A DNA stretch of 58,358 bases, from the NCBI GenBank assembly GCA_021845685.1, contig JAJZVN010000011.1, forward strand, positions 1 through 58,358. The letters run 5' to 3'. Below the pieces are notes generated by a model. It did not search any database. It was not told the DNA's origin and saw only the letters and a list, made by a program, of their open reading frames with translations. Below, one piece after another: positions 35,022 to 43,499 of this stretch. The stretch is from a bacterium (GTDB lineage: Bacteria > SZUA-79 > Acidulodesulfobacterales > Acidulodesulfobacteraceae). Position 1 is the first letter of the stretch; each line of letters starts with the position of its first letter. A program made the position numbers and the translations under genes.

Positions 35022-35816
35022 TTAAATAATTACCGTTGTTTTTTTATATAACAAAGGCAATTTATCTTGTCTCATCCTGAATTTAGTTCCGTGATTATGT
35101 CCCGTACGAGCATCAAAATCCACCAGAATATTCGCATTTTCAATTTCGTTTAAAAATCCTTCAAAATTGAATTTTTCTAACATCATAACCTTTGAATACC
35201 AATAAAACTCTTTTTTATTATCAGTTTTAACTTCCGCTTGTACATAAAAGCAATTTAGTAATTTTGTTCCTGCTTTGTGTTCTAAGTCGTCAAATCCCCA
35301 ATATGGTTGCGGATTCAATTCTTTTAATCCAATTATATTCTCCACCGATTTTAACCACTCGGAATGTCTTACGTCAACGGCTTTGGAGTCAAAGGAAATT
35401 AGAACCTTTCTTTCTTTTCTGTCAATAACAACCATAAAACCGCGATCGCTTCGGGATAACCCATGAATAGTCTGCCGAAAGCTCATTTCGCCGGCAGGAT
35501 ATTTTTTGCCCGATTCTCCATGCGCCCAACCGTATTTTGGCAATAAAATTTGGGGCACAAAACGAATCGCGCGCGGCGACGGTTCAATATGGAATAAAGT
35601 GGTCAAAGATGATGAGTTGATGCGTTGCGATTTTAATTCCCATTCCGCCGCATTAGGGATAGGTAAATTATTTTCTTTAATACCGATCAAGTCTTCTAAC
35701 GTATTACCGATTCCGCCGTGATTACCTGTTCTGGCATTTGCAATCCATCCAGATGCAGAAATTTCTTTTAACTTTTCGATTAATTTTGGCTTTGTATAAA
35801 TTATAGGTTCAGTCAT
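35022..35816 (-). CDS. Type II restriction endonuclease, MvaI/BcnI family
   Basis: A 264-residue nuclease. It contains the family pattern GNHGGIGNTLEDLIGIKENNLPIPNAAEWELKSQR (~32-66 in pieces), where the Glu/Asp and ELK residues form the catalytic site, then SLTTLFHIEPSPRA and KYGWAHGESGKKYPAGEMSFRQTI, typical of MvaI/BcnI-like enzymes, and a C-terminal DFDARTGHNHGTKFRMRQ. MvaI and BcnI act as monomers on CCNGG-type sites (CCWGG, CCSGG), so a related target is likely but not certain. The start overlaps the end of the methyltransferase gene by 8 nt, so the two are translationally coupled, methyltransferase first. Confidence 0.9.
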   Translation of the reverse strand: MTEPIIYTKPKLIEKLKEISASGWIANARTGNHGGIGNTLEDLIGIKENNLPIPNAAEWELKSQRINSSSLTTLFHIEPSPRAIRFVPQILLPKYGWAHGESGKKYPAGEMSFRQTIHGLSRSDRGFMVVIDRKERKVLISFDSKAVDVRHSEWLKSVENIIGLKELNPQPYWGFDDLEHKAGTKLLNCFYVQAEVKTDNKKEFYWYSKVMMLEKFNFEGFLNEIENANILVDFDARTGHNHGTKFRMRQDKLPLLYKKTTVII

Positions 35817-36567
35817 AATTATATAATAATTTTCCTTGTTGTATATGCAATTTAATTCGTTCTTCGGCCATATTGCAGTATTCCGGAGAATTATCGATGC
35901 CGATATAGTTTCGATTAAAATTTATTGCGGAAATCGCGGTCGTTCCAGAGCCCATAAATGGGTCTAAAATAGTTTTTGCATTAGTCGATGAAACTATCCT
36001 ATCAATTAGATTAATAGGAAAAGCGGCGGGGTGATAGTTTTTCATTTCTTGAGTAAATTCCCAGACATCGCCATAAGCATTTGCTTTTTCAGATAGTTTA
36101 AATTTAGGCTTAGCTATCAAATAAATAACTTCATAAGTCGGCAAGAAATAACCGGGATTAAAATTAAAGCCTCCTTTTCTTTTCCAGATAATAATTTGCC
36201 GGACTGGAAAGCCGTTAACTATATCTTGCCTATCTTGTAAAAGTCCGGCTTGCACCCGCCATTTATGGTTATAAAAAATTGCCCCGTCATCAGATAATAT
36301 TCTCATCATTTCCGCTAAACAATTTCTTTGCCATTTTACGTATTTATCATGTGGCATGCAGTCGTCATGGTGCGAATAGCCTTTTTGCAGGGCGGCATTT
36401 GCCCATTTTCCGGTTTTGCTATTCTTCATTCCGTTGCCGGTGGAGTTTTTTAAATTATAAGGTGGGGATGTAACAATTAAATCAATAGATTCATCGGGGA
36501 TTTGTTTCATTATATCTATTGTATCTCCGCATATTATCTTATTTATGAAGTCCGTCAATAATTCCAT
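35809..36567 (-). CDS. DNA (cytosine-N4 / adenine-N6) methyltransferase, beta class
   Basis: Protective methyltransferase of the type II system. Motif IV TSPPYNLKNS (~33) comes first and the SAM-binding motifs X/I, DPFMGSGTTAISAINFNRNYIGID (~200), last: the beta-class order. TSPPY favours N4-cytosine methylation, which fits the partner of MvaI/BcnI-like nucleases. Length (252) is at the small end but all motifs are present. Upstream is a gap and then the integrase remnant. Confidence 0.92.
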   Translation of the reverse strand: MELLTDFINKIICGDTIDIMKQIPDESIDLIVTSPPYNLKNSTGNGMKNSKTGKWANAALQKGYSHHDDCMPHDKYVKWQRNCLAEMMRILSDDGAIFYNHKWRVQAGLLQDRQDIVNGFPVRQIIIWKRKGGFNFNPGYFLPTYEVIYLIAKPKFKLSEKANAYGDVWEFTQEMKNYHPAAFPINLIDRIVSSTNAKTILDPFMGSGTTAISAINFNRNYIGIDNSPEYCNMAEERIKLHIQQGKLLYNYD

Positions 36568-36758
36568 TTTTTTATAAAATCAAAAAATATTTAATTAAAC
36601 AATGCTATCACACCTTAAGAATACTAAATTTTAGTCCGAACATTGGGGAGTACATTGAAGAATCCTGATATATTTCTAATATTATAACAATTATCGGCAA
36701 TTATGCAAGGATTTATATATTATTTCTAAAAGAATGTTATCTGTTTTATAGGAATACA

Positions 36759-36872
36759 TTAGGGAATAGGACGACCCAGATGACGAAGCGGTATAGTCAT
36801 TTAGTGCCGGAAACGCTGAAAAAGGCGGTTGACGATGTGTGGGGGAAGAAAGATAAAATAATAATTAAATAA
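36759..36872 (+). pseudogene. C-terminal remnant of a second tyrosine integrase
   Basis: A 37-codon open fragment reads LGNRTTQMTKRYSHLVPE and then TLKKAVDDVWGKKD. This is almost the same as the end of the integrase at 34.0 kb (LGHRTTQMTKRYSHLVPE), with many silent base changes. The catalytic Tyr is present but everything upstream is missing, and the active-site His is replaced by Asn. It suggests an older or second element at this locus, with the R-M module between the two integrase ends. Confidence 0.88.
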
Positions 36873-36947
36873 TATGAAAAAATCAATTATACATTATTAT
36901 AAGTTCTCGGGGTTATCTGCAATAATGTTTATATTTTTCTTTTCATC

Positions 36948-37164
36948 TCAAGCTTTTTCTTTCGGCATTTTTAACATTGCCTTTCTTGTTTCTTGTATTC
37001 TTTTAAGGCTTCTCCGGCTAAAACATCAAAAGGATTTACGGCTTTTTTTAATTGCATCTGTTTTTTTCCGCATCGTAATTTAGATAAAATACATCTCCGG
37101 GATTTATATTTATATCCTTTCTTATGCTTTTAGGTAAAGTAATCTGCGGAAGAAAAACGAAGGA
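36948..37164 (-). pseudogene. AbrB/MazE-type antitoxin remnant, frameshifted
   Basis: On the minus strand one frame reads PQITLPKSIRKDININPGDV then FYLNYDAEK, the SpoVT-AbrB DNA-binding fold. A second frame continues KKAVNPFDVLAGEALKEYKK to a TGA at 36948, the usual C-terminal tail of this antitoxin family. The frames meet at an A7 tract (37061-37067) and one extra A joins them. No start codon is visible: stops lie directly upstream in frame. No intact toxin follows; the integrase remnant starts where it would be. Confidence 0.75.
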
Positions 37165-37711
37165 TTAAAGGGTAGGTCATAAAAACAAAAATCAGAAAAT
37201 ACAGGAATAAAATTAATAATATAAATCCTGCTGTTTTTAAGATGTTTGTTTTCATAATCAGGCTATTTTGTATAATTTTATTATTTATTATTTATTATTT
37301 GGTTTTATTTTAATTTGCCGGTTAAGAATATAATTTAAAATTACATATTTACATATAAAGCGGTTTAGATATTGTTTAAATATTTTTGGATAATAGATAA
37401 TAGATAATATAGATGTTTAATTTAAAATTTATCATTAAAATATATAAAAATATATAGTGCTTTTTTGTTTAAAATATTACCAAACGCAACAAGGAGTAAA
37501 TAATAAAATAAATCAGATACCTTAAAAGCCTTAATAAAAGTTAACTCGATTAATTTTTATTTTAAAATAACCGTAAAAATAAAAACCCCTACCCCGCAGA
37601 TTCAAGCGGAAGTAGGGGATAAAATAAATCGGATAGCTATTTTGATTTTCTATTTTCGGCATATTTTTATTCACATTGTTATTATTATAACGGATTATGG
37701 TGAATTTTAGT
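37165..37711. other. Gap with one terminator, no gene
   Basis: No coding region is recognised. AATAAATCAGATACCTT (37500) belongs to the same short-motif family seen near 4918 and 5418. A terminator of the downstream minus-strand gene lies at 37585-37618. Confidence 0.5.
37585..37618 (-). terminator. Rho-independent terminator of the PD-(D/E)XK-like gene
   Basis: On the minus strand CCCCTAC ... GTAGGGG forms a hairpin and is followed by TTTTTATTTTTA. Placed about 95 nt after the stop codon of the gene at 37712. Confidence 0.75.
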
Positions 37712-38221
37712 TTATATTTTTTCTATATATTCTTCACATTCTTTCAATTCCCTTACTTCATTTTTTTTGTTAACGGGAAATTTAACAAAGAAAGTATATT
37801 GATAATTTAAGTTACCTTTATACGCCTTTAATTTTTCTCTATCATTGCCATTGTCACTTGTTGTTGTCTTTTTTGCTTCTATGACTATAAAATTGTCGTC
37901 GTTAGTTCCTCTGCGATGAATAATAATATCAGGATAGACAGTTACGCCATTGGTATCATCGGAGCAAATTTCTTTCTTTAATAAATTTATTAATGAATTT
38001 AAACGTTTTGTTTCTAAACCATTTCTATTATACTCGCAATCCACATTGTGATTAGGAAACTCGTCTTCCAAATAAATCGCAAATCGATGCGTAATGCTTC
38101 TTTCATTTGCATCAACCTCTAACAGATGCGAATCGTTTCTTAATAATTTCAGGTAAGCGTTCTTAATTTTCTCTAAGACTTCTTTATCGTCTATATTTAT
38201 AAAATCATTAGATTTATTCAT
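37712..38221 (-). CDS. PD-(D/E)XK nuclease-like protein of unknown function
   Basis: A 169-residue cargo gene of the integrative element. The centre carries TVYPDIIIHRRGTNDDNFIVIEAKKTT (residues ~101-127 in pieces): PD, a spacer, then E-x-K in a beta strand, which is the layout of the PD-(D/E)XK nuclease superfamily. The N-terminal half is helical and polar (SHLLEVDANERSITHRFAIYLEDEFPNH). I chose ATG 38221 because GGGGCGG lies 5-11 nt upstream; a TTG at 38251 is in frame but lies closer to the preceding terminator. It could be a restriction-like or defence nuclease, but no partner is adjacent. Confidence 0.72.
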   Translation of the reverse strand: MNKSNDFINIDDKEVLEKIKNAYLKLLRNDSHLLEVDANERSITHRFAIYLEDEFPNHNVDCEYNRNGLETKRLNSLINLLKKEICSDDTNGVTVYPDIIIHRRGTNDDNFIVIEAKKTTTSDNGNDREKLKAYKGNLNYQYTFFVKFPVNKKNEVRELKECEEYIEKI

Positions 38222-38251
38222 AATGTCCGCCCCTATTTTAAATAGCTGCAA

Positions 38252-38286
38252 AAATAAAAAACCCCCGATATTTCACATATCGGGGG
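38252..38286 (-). terminator. Rho-independent terminator of the chimeric gene
   Basis: On the minus strand CCCCCGATAT-GTGA-AATATCGGGGG (38286-38262) is followed by TTTTTTATTTTT. A textbook intrinsic terminator 33 nt after the stop of the gene at 38319. Confidence 0.9.
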
Positions 38287-38318
38287 TAAGATTAACTAAT
38301 TCTAACAATATGTTGCTA

Positions 38319-39323
38319 TTAGAATGCTGCTCCTGAAATTAATGTAGCAGTTCTTGTAAAATCGTCAACAGCGTAAAGTTGATAATTACCTCCTGTAAAG
38401 TTAGATCCCGCAAAAGCTTCAAAACCGCCTCCGCAAGAGCTATTTACATTTGACGTACCAACAGGAGCTCCGCCAGCAACTGATGTTGCCTTATACGTAA
38501 GCGGGAATCCTGCGCCTTGCTGAGCAGTAGGACCAGATAAACTAGCCGTGCTGTTGATTGCAACGCCGTAATAGAAATATAGTCTGCCGACAGGAAAAAA
38601 TCCTATATCGCCAAAACCGCCCATTGCTGGTGTCGTTGGTCCACCAGTTAATTTAGCTACCCCAAGCGTATAGGTATTATAACCGCCTTCAGCAGTTAAC
38701 ACACCACCAGTACATGAATATGGACCGAGATCTATATTATATACGCCTGCGCCCTTTGTATTCGTAGCACTGTAGAAAGAATGTATTGGCGAAACTGCGC
38801 CCGCTATAGGCGCTGCTGCAGGAGCAGAACTTTCTCCTGCGCTAATATAAGCCGAATTTGTTGAAGTGAACGCCGTTTCGTCCGTATGCTTTAAAGATTT
38901 ATGAATTTCCCTATTAAAGTTTTCATTCAATTTAAAATCATATGTCCGGTTTAAGTTGTGATTTTGAGAATATTTATTCAAAGCGGTTTCAAACTTATTT
39001 AATGCGGCTTTATCGAGTTCGAATGTTTTATGCGCTATTCCGTCGTTTATTCGGCTATCGAGATAAGCTTTTACGGCTGTGCCGGTAGTTTTAGTTAAAT
39101 CCTTTAGTTTTAAGTTTTCTTTTGCCCAAGTCCCAAATCCGGCTACGCTTATCCTGTATGCGTCGTTCGTCCGGTAACTGTAGATTCCCGTTTTTTCGGC
39201 TATCCCGTGAGAACCGGTTGCGCCTGCAAGTCGGGCTTCGTTTTTAGCTGAGTATTTAGAATTTCCGATCTCTTTTATTTCTTTAAAAATTTCAGTAACT
39301 TGCCATTTTATTGTGCCTTTCAT
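38319..39323 (-). CDS. Chimeric protein: integrase-like N-terminal domain + Gly/Ser/Thr-rich, pilin-like C-terminal half
   Basis: A 334-residue protein I cannot name. Residues 1-~120 (KGTIKWQVTEIFKEIKEIG ... GIYSYRTNDAYR ... FGTWAKENLKLKDLTKTTGTAVKAYLDSRI) resemble the core-binding N-terminal domain of some tyrosine recombinases, but no catalytic domain follows. From ~150 the sequence changes to Ala/Gly/Ser/Thr-rich with two cysteines (YSCTGG, NSSCGGG) and segments such as FFPVGRLYFYYGVAI and FEAFAGSNFTGGNYQLYAVDD. These recall the globular part of type IV pilins; no pilin leader or long hydrophobic helix is present. Codon use in the second half is less AT-rich. It has its own terminator. Both domain calls are by eye and uncertain. 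Confidence 0.6.
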   Translation of the reverse strand: MKGTIKWQVTEIFKEIKEIGNSKYSAKNEARLAGATGSHGIAEKTGIYSYRTNDAYRISVAGFGTWAKENLKLKDLTKTTGTAVKAYLDSRINDGIAHKTFELDKAALNKFETALNKYSQNHNLNRTYDFKLNENFNREIHKSLKHTDETAFTSTNSAYISAGESSAPAAAPIAGAVSPIHSFYSATNTKGAGVYNIDLGPYSCTGGVLTAEGGYNTYTLGVAKLTGGPTTPAMGGFGDIGFFPVGRLYFYYGVAINSTASLSGPTAQQGAGFPLTYKATSVAGGAPVGTSNVNSSCGGGFEAFAGSNFTGGNYQLYAVDDFTRTATLISGAAF

Positions 39324-41097
39324 AATAAATTTACCTATTTTAAGTTAAAATAATTCTCTATATTTGTATTTAAACAAGACTGTAGATGGCAAGTTTAACT
39401 CGTGCGATTGAGTGCCTTAAAATCAGGCTAAAGTTAAGAACGGAACTTTTTTTGAAAGGTAGTTTTCCTTTTGCCTATTTTTTCTTGACTGTCTAAAAAA
39501 GTCTCAATCTCTTTTATTTTTTAGATAATAAGAAAGCGCCGGCGGGCACAAGATTTTTTGCAATTCTCGTCAATAAGCGCTTTGCGCTGGAATTGCTGGA
39601 TAAAAATCTCAAAAAGCCTGATACGTAAATAAATGGGATTGTTATTACAGGAATGACTGCATAACGGTGTATGCAGTTTTTATTATATGTTTTAAATCTC
39701 TATTTTCCCGAATGGAACACGGGCGTTTACGGCGCAAATCTTTCTTTCTCCCTGTATTTAAGGGGGTTGTGGTAATATTAAGAATATTTTTATTTGCGCA
39801 AAAGGGCGGTATATAAAAAATAAAATAAGAGACCGCCAAAAGCAAAAGTATCCAAAAAAAGATAAAAGTATTCCTATATCAAAGAAAATTGATATAAAAA
39901 TAGATTTAAAATTTAATGGGATTTTTTAGGTTTTTATTATTTAAAGAATTATTTATTATTGTCTATTGTTACCAATAAAATCAAGTTCCAGATTCTGGAA
40001 CTTGATACTGATATTTCAAAATCCGACCAATAATAAATAAGATAAATAATAAAACATAGGATTTAAATGAAGTTAATAAATAATTTTTAGGGTTTTCTAC
40101 TTAATTATTTATTACTTGAATGATTTTAGGACAAAACTATACAAATAAGATAGGAAGCGAAAAGAATACTAAAATTTAAAATAGCTATGCTGATTTTAAA
40201 TAAAAATATCCTTATATAATTAAATATACTTTTAAAAATATATTTAATTATGCGGTCTGAACTAAATCTGTCTCCATTAATAATTTGACCGTAAATTAAT
40301 AATGTAACGTCGCTCAGATTTAATTTTAACAAGATTGAATTGAAAGGCTGGTTTGTCAATATTATATGCTCTTGTTGTATATATAATATTATCGCCAGTA
40401 GTATTTGTTTTTTGTTTCTTGCGAAACGATAGAAAACAAATATAAAAAATCTTTAATAATTATAGGATACCAGATAAAAAGATAATGTCAAGAGTTTTTT
40501 TAGGGATACTGAAAAAATATTTATTTACTAATATCCACATCATTTTTTTGGTCTGCATCCTTTTCTCTTATTTGCTATTCGCTCAGTTTGGTAAAACGAT
40601 AAGATTTTGTTCGTTATTAGAATTATTTAAGCAAGGTTTCACAAACATTTGTGAAACCTTGCTATCCTCTTTTTTATCTTTTTTATTACTACAAGGCTCT
40701 GTTTGTATTTAATTCGCTTCGCTATTAAATACAAACAGAGCAGGCGGTTGCCGATCGTCTAAAATTATTTTAATTTTTGTAATAGTGTCGGCGGCAGTGT
40801 CATTTTAGGGTGGTTTTTGCTTGCTCCGTTTTGCTGTTTTTTCTTACTCCATTATCACGCCTACGGCGTAATAACTCCGGCGAAAAAAGAGCGCAAAACT
40901 CCGGCGCAAAAACATTTTTAAAGGCAGTATATTGAGAAACTCGCTTTAATGACAAAGCTATCTCTCAAACTCTCAAAGAAATCGGGAATGGAGTAGAAAC
41001 ATTCCGGCGTCTAAAAGAAAAAACCCTTTATTATTTTAAATATCGGTTGTATAATTGATAAAAACATTAATTTAATTTTAATCGGGGGTATATAATT
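39324..41097. other. 1.77-kb hairpin-rich region of the element, no convincing gene
   Basis: I find no open frame with a ribosome site and sensible composition. Strong inverted repeats are: TCAAGTTCCAGA/TCTGGAACTTGA (39981-40005), GCAAGGTTTCACAA/TTGTGAAACCTTGC (40631-40662, followed by T-rich DNA), and a perfect 17-bp pair CTCTGTTTGTATTTAAT (40697) / ATTAAATACAAACAGAG (40724-40740). The last third is GC-richer, with GCGCAAAACTCCGGCG-type repeats (40860-40920). It could hold a replication/transfer origin or structured RNA; this is not shown. Confidence 0.5.
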
Positions 41098-41328
41098 ATG
41101 CATTATATAAATTTAGGCTTGCTTTTAGTTATAGTGGGTCTTGTCATCGGCGTTTATGTTCATACGGACAGAAAGATTGAAAAATTATCCGATAAAATTA
41201 CAGAAGTCGATAATAAATTATCTGCCAGAATGGACAGGCTATCGGACAGAATGGATAGGATATACGATATATTAGTCCATATGGGATTCAGGGATAAAGA
41301 ATACAGAGATAAAGCTGCAAACGAATAA
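41098..41328 (+). CDS. Small membrane protein with coiled-coil tail
   Basis: A 76-residue protein with one N-terminal transmembrane helix (LGLLLVIVGLVIGVYVH, ~6-22) followed by a heptad-like coiled coil: KIEKLSDKITEVDNKLSARM, then DRLSDRMDRIYDIL. The topology resembles small anchor or scaffold proteins of phages and integrative elements. GGGGG about 8 nt before the ATG at 41098 can act as ribosome site. It is the last gene before the right attachment site. Function unknown. Confidence 0.75.
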   Translation: MHYINLGLLLVIVGLVIGVYVHTDRKIEKLSDKITEVDNKLSARMDRLSDRMDRIYDILVHMGFRDKEYRDKAANE

Positions 41329-41423
41329 GTCCGAATTTAAGCCTTTTGTCTCAAATTTGTCCCATAGCATTTTTTACAATGCTAATTACTTAATAATATT
41401 AATAAGTTATAATATGCGATTGT

Positions 41424-41486
41424 TGGACTTAGAATCCAGCGGGACAACCCATGGGGGGGGGTTCAACTCCCCCCTTTCGCACCATA
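41424..41486. other. Right attachment site: displaced 3' fragment of tRNA-Leu (attR)
   Basis: TGGACTTAGAATCCAGCGG and, after a diverged variable arm and a run of nine G, GGGGTTCAACTCCCCCC plus TTTCGCACCATA repeat the 3' part of tRNA-Leu at 32.8 kb. The acceptor 5' half and D-arm are absent, so it is not a working tRNA. It marks the right border of the element; the distance between the two copies is 8.6 kb. yebC begins 76 nt further on. Confidence 0.9.
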
Positions 41487-41561
41487 TGGCTAAATTATTG
41501 CTCTTTATATATTGTTATCATTATTTTATTTGAAATTTATTTTTTATTTTGGGAGGATTTT

Positions 41562-42302
41562 ATGTCAGGTCATAGCAAGTGGAGCACCATTAAAAGAAAA
41601 AAGGGTGCAATAGATGCAAAAAGAGGAAAGATATTTACGAATATTATACGAGAAATGATAACAGCTACCCGAATAGGAGGGAAAGACCCTTCTTCCAACC
41701 CAAGACTCAGACTTGCTATTGACGAAGCTAAGGCAAATAATATGCCTAAAGAAAATATAGAAAGGGCTATAAAAAAGGGAGCGGGAGAACTTGAAGGAGA
41801 TTCTTACGAAGAGCTGATTTATGAAGGTTACGGACCTGCAGGCGTCGCTATTCTGATAGAAGTTTTAACTGACAATAAAAACAGAACTGTTTCAGAATTA
41901 AGATACGCTCTTTCAAGACATGGCGGAAGTCTCGGAGAATCGGGATGTGTTGCATGGATGTTTAATAAAAAGGGAACAATTGGATTTGATTCTGTGCAAT
42001 ATTCTGAAGATAAAATTATGGAAATAGCATTAGATAATGAAGCTGAAGACGTGAGAACAGAAGAAGACGAGATAATAATGACTACCGACCCTAAAGATTT
42101 TGAAAATATAAAAAAAGCGTTTGAAGATAAAGGAATTAAAATAAAATTTTCCGAAGTTAGTTATATTCCGCAAACTTACATAGAACTTCAAGGAAAAGAA
42201 GCAGAACAGATGATTAAACTTTTGGATGCTCTTGAAGAAATAGAAGGTATTCAAAATGTTAATGCAAATTTTGATATAATAGATAAAGCTGAAACAGCAT
42301 AA
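41562..42302 (+). CDS. yebC: YebC/PmpR-family regulator / translation factor
   Basis: A 246-residue cytoplasmic protein. The N-terminus MSGHSKWSTIKRKKGAIDAK is nearly invariant in this family, followed by DPSSNPRLRLAIDEAKANNMPKENIERAIKKG, the acidic second domain (YEGYGPAGVAILIEVLTDNKNRT), GGSLGESGCVAWMF and a C-terminal domain. YebC-type proteins have been described both as DNA-binding regulators (often next to ruvC, as here) and as factors that relieve ribosome stalling at polyproline. Start chosen at 41562 behind GGGAGG; an upstream in-frame ATG lies inside the attachment site. Confidence 0.96.
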   Translation: MSGHSKWSTIKRKKGAIDAKRGKIFTNIIREMITATRIGGKDPSSNPRLRLAIDEAKANNMPKENIERAIKKGAGELEGDSYEELIYEGYGPAGVAILIEVLTDNKNRTVSELRYALSRHGGSLGESGCVAWMFNKKGTIGFDSVQYSEDKIMEIALDNEAEDVRTEEDEIIMTTDPKDFENIKKAFEDKGIKIKFSEVSYIPQTYIELQGKEAEQMIKLLDALEEIEGIQNVNANFDIIDKAETA

Positions 42303-42363
42303 ATTAAATATATTATTTATTTAATATTTAAATATAAAATAATTTATATAAAAAGTATATAAT

Positions 42364-43008
42364 ATGGTTAACGTCAATACTTTTTACAAAAAAAGCAATA
42401 ATAGCGACAGCATTAATAATAAGAACAATATCAACAATAATAACAATAGCTCAATAAGAATTATAGGAATAGACCCTGGTTCAATATATACAGGGTGGGG
42501 TATTTTAGATTCGTTTCAATTTGGCAGAAAAATCAAATTAGTCTCAATAGGGCTAATTGATGCAAAAAAATATCATTATCCGCATAATTTAGGCTTGATA
42601 TTCAATGAATTAAAAGACGTAATTGAGGAATACAGCCCGTCAATTATGGTTATAGAATCTGCATTTTCAGGTTTAAACCCTTCTTCTTTGATTAAATTAT
42701 CCCAGGCCAGAGGAGCTATTTGCCTTTTGTCTTCATTATTCAGTATTAACCTTAAAGAATATGCGCCAAGATATATTAAAAAAAATGTTGCAGGCTACGG
42801 CGGAGCTGATAAAGAGGCTGTTCGCCGGATGGTTTATAGCTTTATAAAAGAACTTAAAGATATAAATTTTAATGATAACGATGATATTAGCGATAATAAT
42901 ACCACCGGTATAGAAAAAGGCAGGAAAATTTTAATTTTAAACAATAATATATCGGACGCTTTAAGCGCAGCTATCTGCTACGCTACGGATATGTCAAACT
43001 ATATTTGA
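42364..43008 (+). CDS. ruvC: Holliday junction resolvase RuvC
   Basis: Cuts four-way DNA junctions with RuvAB. The catalytic acids are visible: IIGIDPGSIYTGWGIL (Asp ~38), MVIESAFSGLN (Glu ~97), and NISDALSAAICYA near the C-terminus (two Asp region ~200). The protein has 214 residues against ~170 normally. The extra part is an Asn-rich N-terminal tail of ~30 residues (NNSDSINNKNNINNNNNSS) and an Asn/Asp-rich loop before the last motif. No Shine-Dalgarno; a TATAAT-like box touches the start codon. Lies 61 nt after yebC. Confidence 0.95.
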   Translation: MVNVNTFYKKSNNSDSINNKNNINNNNNSSIRIIGIDPGSIYTGWGILDSFQFGRKIKLVSIGLIDAKKYHYPHNLGLIFNELKDVIEEYSPSIMVIESAFSGLNPSSLIKLSQARGAICLLSSLFSINLKEYAPRYIKKNVAGYGGADKEAVRRMVYSFIKELKDINFNDNDDISDNNTTGIEKGRKILILNNNISDALSAAICYATDMSNYI

Positions 43009-43024
43009 TTTATCTGGATACCTT

Positions 43025-43270
43025 AATTTATATTAGAATAATAGAATTTTATATACCGGATTTCTGCTTTTGCAGGAATGACTTTGCGGAGTTTATTATT
43101 TCACCTTTCGGGTGTCATTAACTTGGGCATCATTCCTGCGAAAATAGGAAAGTTCCGAAGATAGAAACGTACGCAGTTTCTGTTTACAAGGCTATAAGCC
43201 AAGAGCGAAGCGTTATTCAGAGTTATTTTGCATTAGAACTTATAATTAGTTTATATTGCAAAATTATAGG
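43025..43270. repeat. Composite interspersed repeat between ruvC and ruvA
   Basis: Contains GGATTTCTGCTTTTGCAGGA, ATGACTTTGCGGAGTTTATT, and a module AGTTTCTGTTTACAAGGCTA with AAGCCAAGAGCGAAGCG, shared with the elements at 26.95, 48.8, 50.6, 55.6 and 57.1 kb. The ends are degenerate (CCTTAATTTAT / ATAGGATTATT). It occupies half of the 491-nt gap; the rest is AT-rich without a gene. Confidence 0.7.
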
Positions 43271-43499
43271 ATTATTTTTTTGCTTGTTTAAATTTTTTAT
43301 ATTATATTATATTATATATAGCAGTTATTATATATGTTTATATAAATAATATGGCTGTATTAGAGTTATCGTTATTGTTTATGAAAATATATTAGTAACT
43401 TATTATTTTGTTATATTAATATATAAATAATTTAATTGATTTATTATTTATTAATAAATAATAAATCAAATTTAACGGCGTATAGTCGGCGTATAGTCA

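Noticed and set aside
36874-37083. 69-codon hydrophobic open frame
   Set aside because: It is antisense to the AbrB-antitoxin remnant, which explains the DNA better, and it lacks a ribosome site.
39645-39845. 66-codon minus-strand frame
   Set aside because: No ribosome site or recognisable pattern; probably chance.
40126-40359. 77-codon hydrophobic frame on the minus strand
   Set aside because: TTG start, no ribosome site, low-complexity membrane-like sequence in AT-rich DNA; not distinguishable from chance.
40485-40712. 75-codon frame on the plus strand
   Set aside because: No ribosome site, and its second half is built from two strong palindromes that explain the open frame.
41424-41486. 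A second tRNA-Leu gene
   Set aside because: Only the anticodon arm to 3' end is present; the acceptor 5' strand and D-arm are missing and the variable arm is decayed, so it is an attachment-site fragment.
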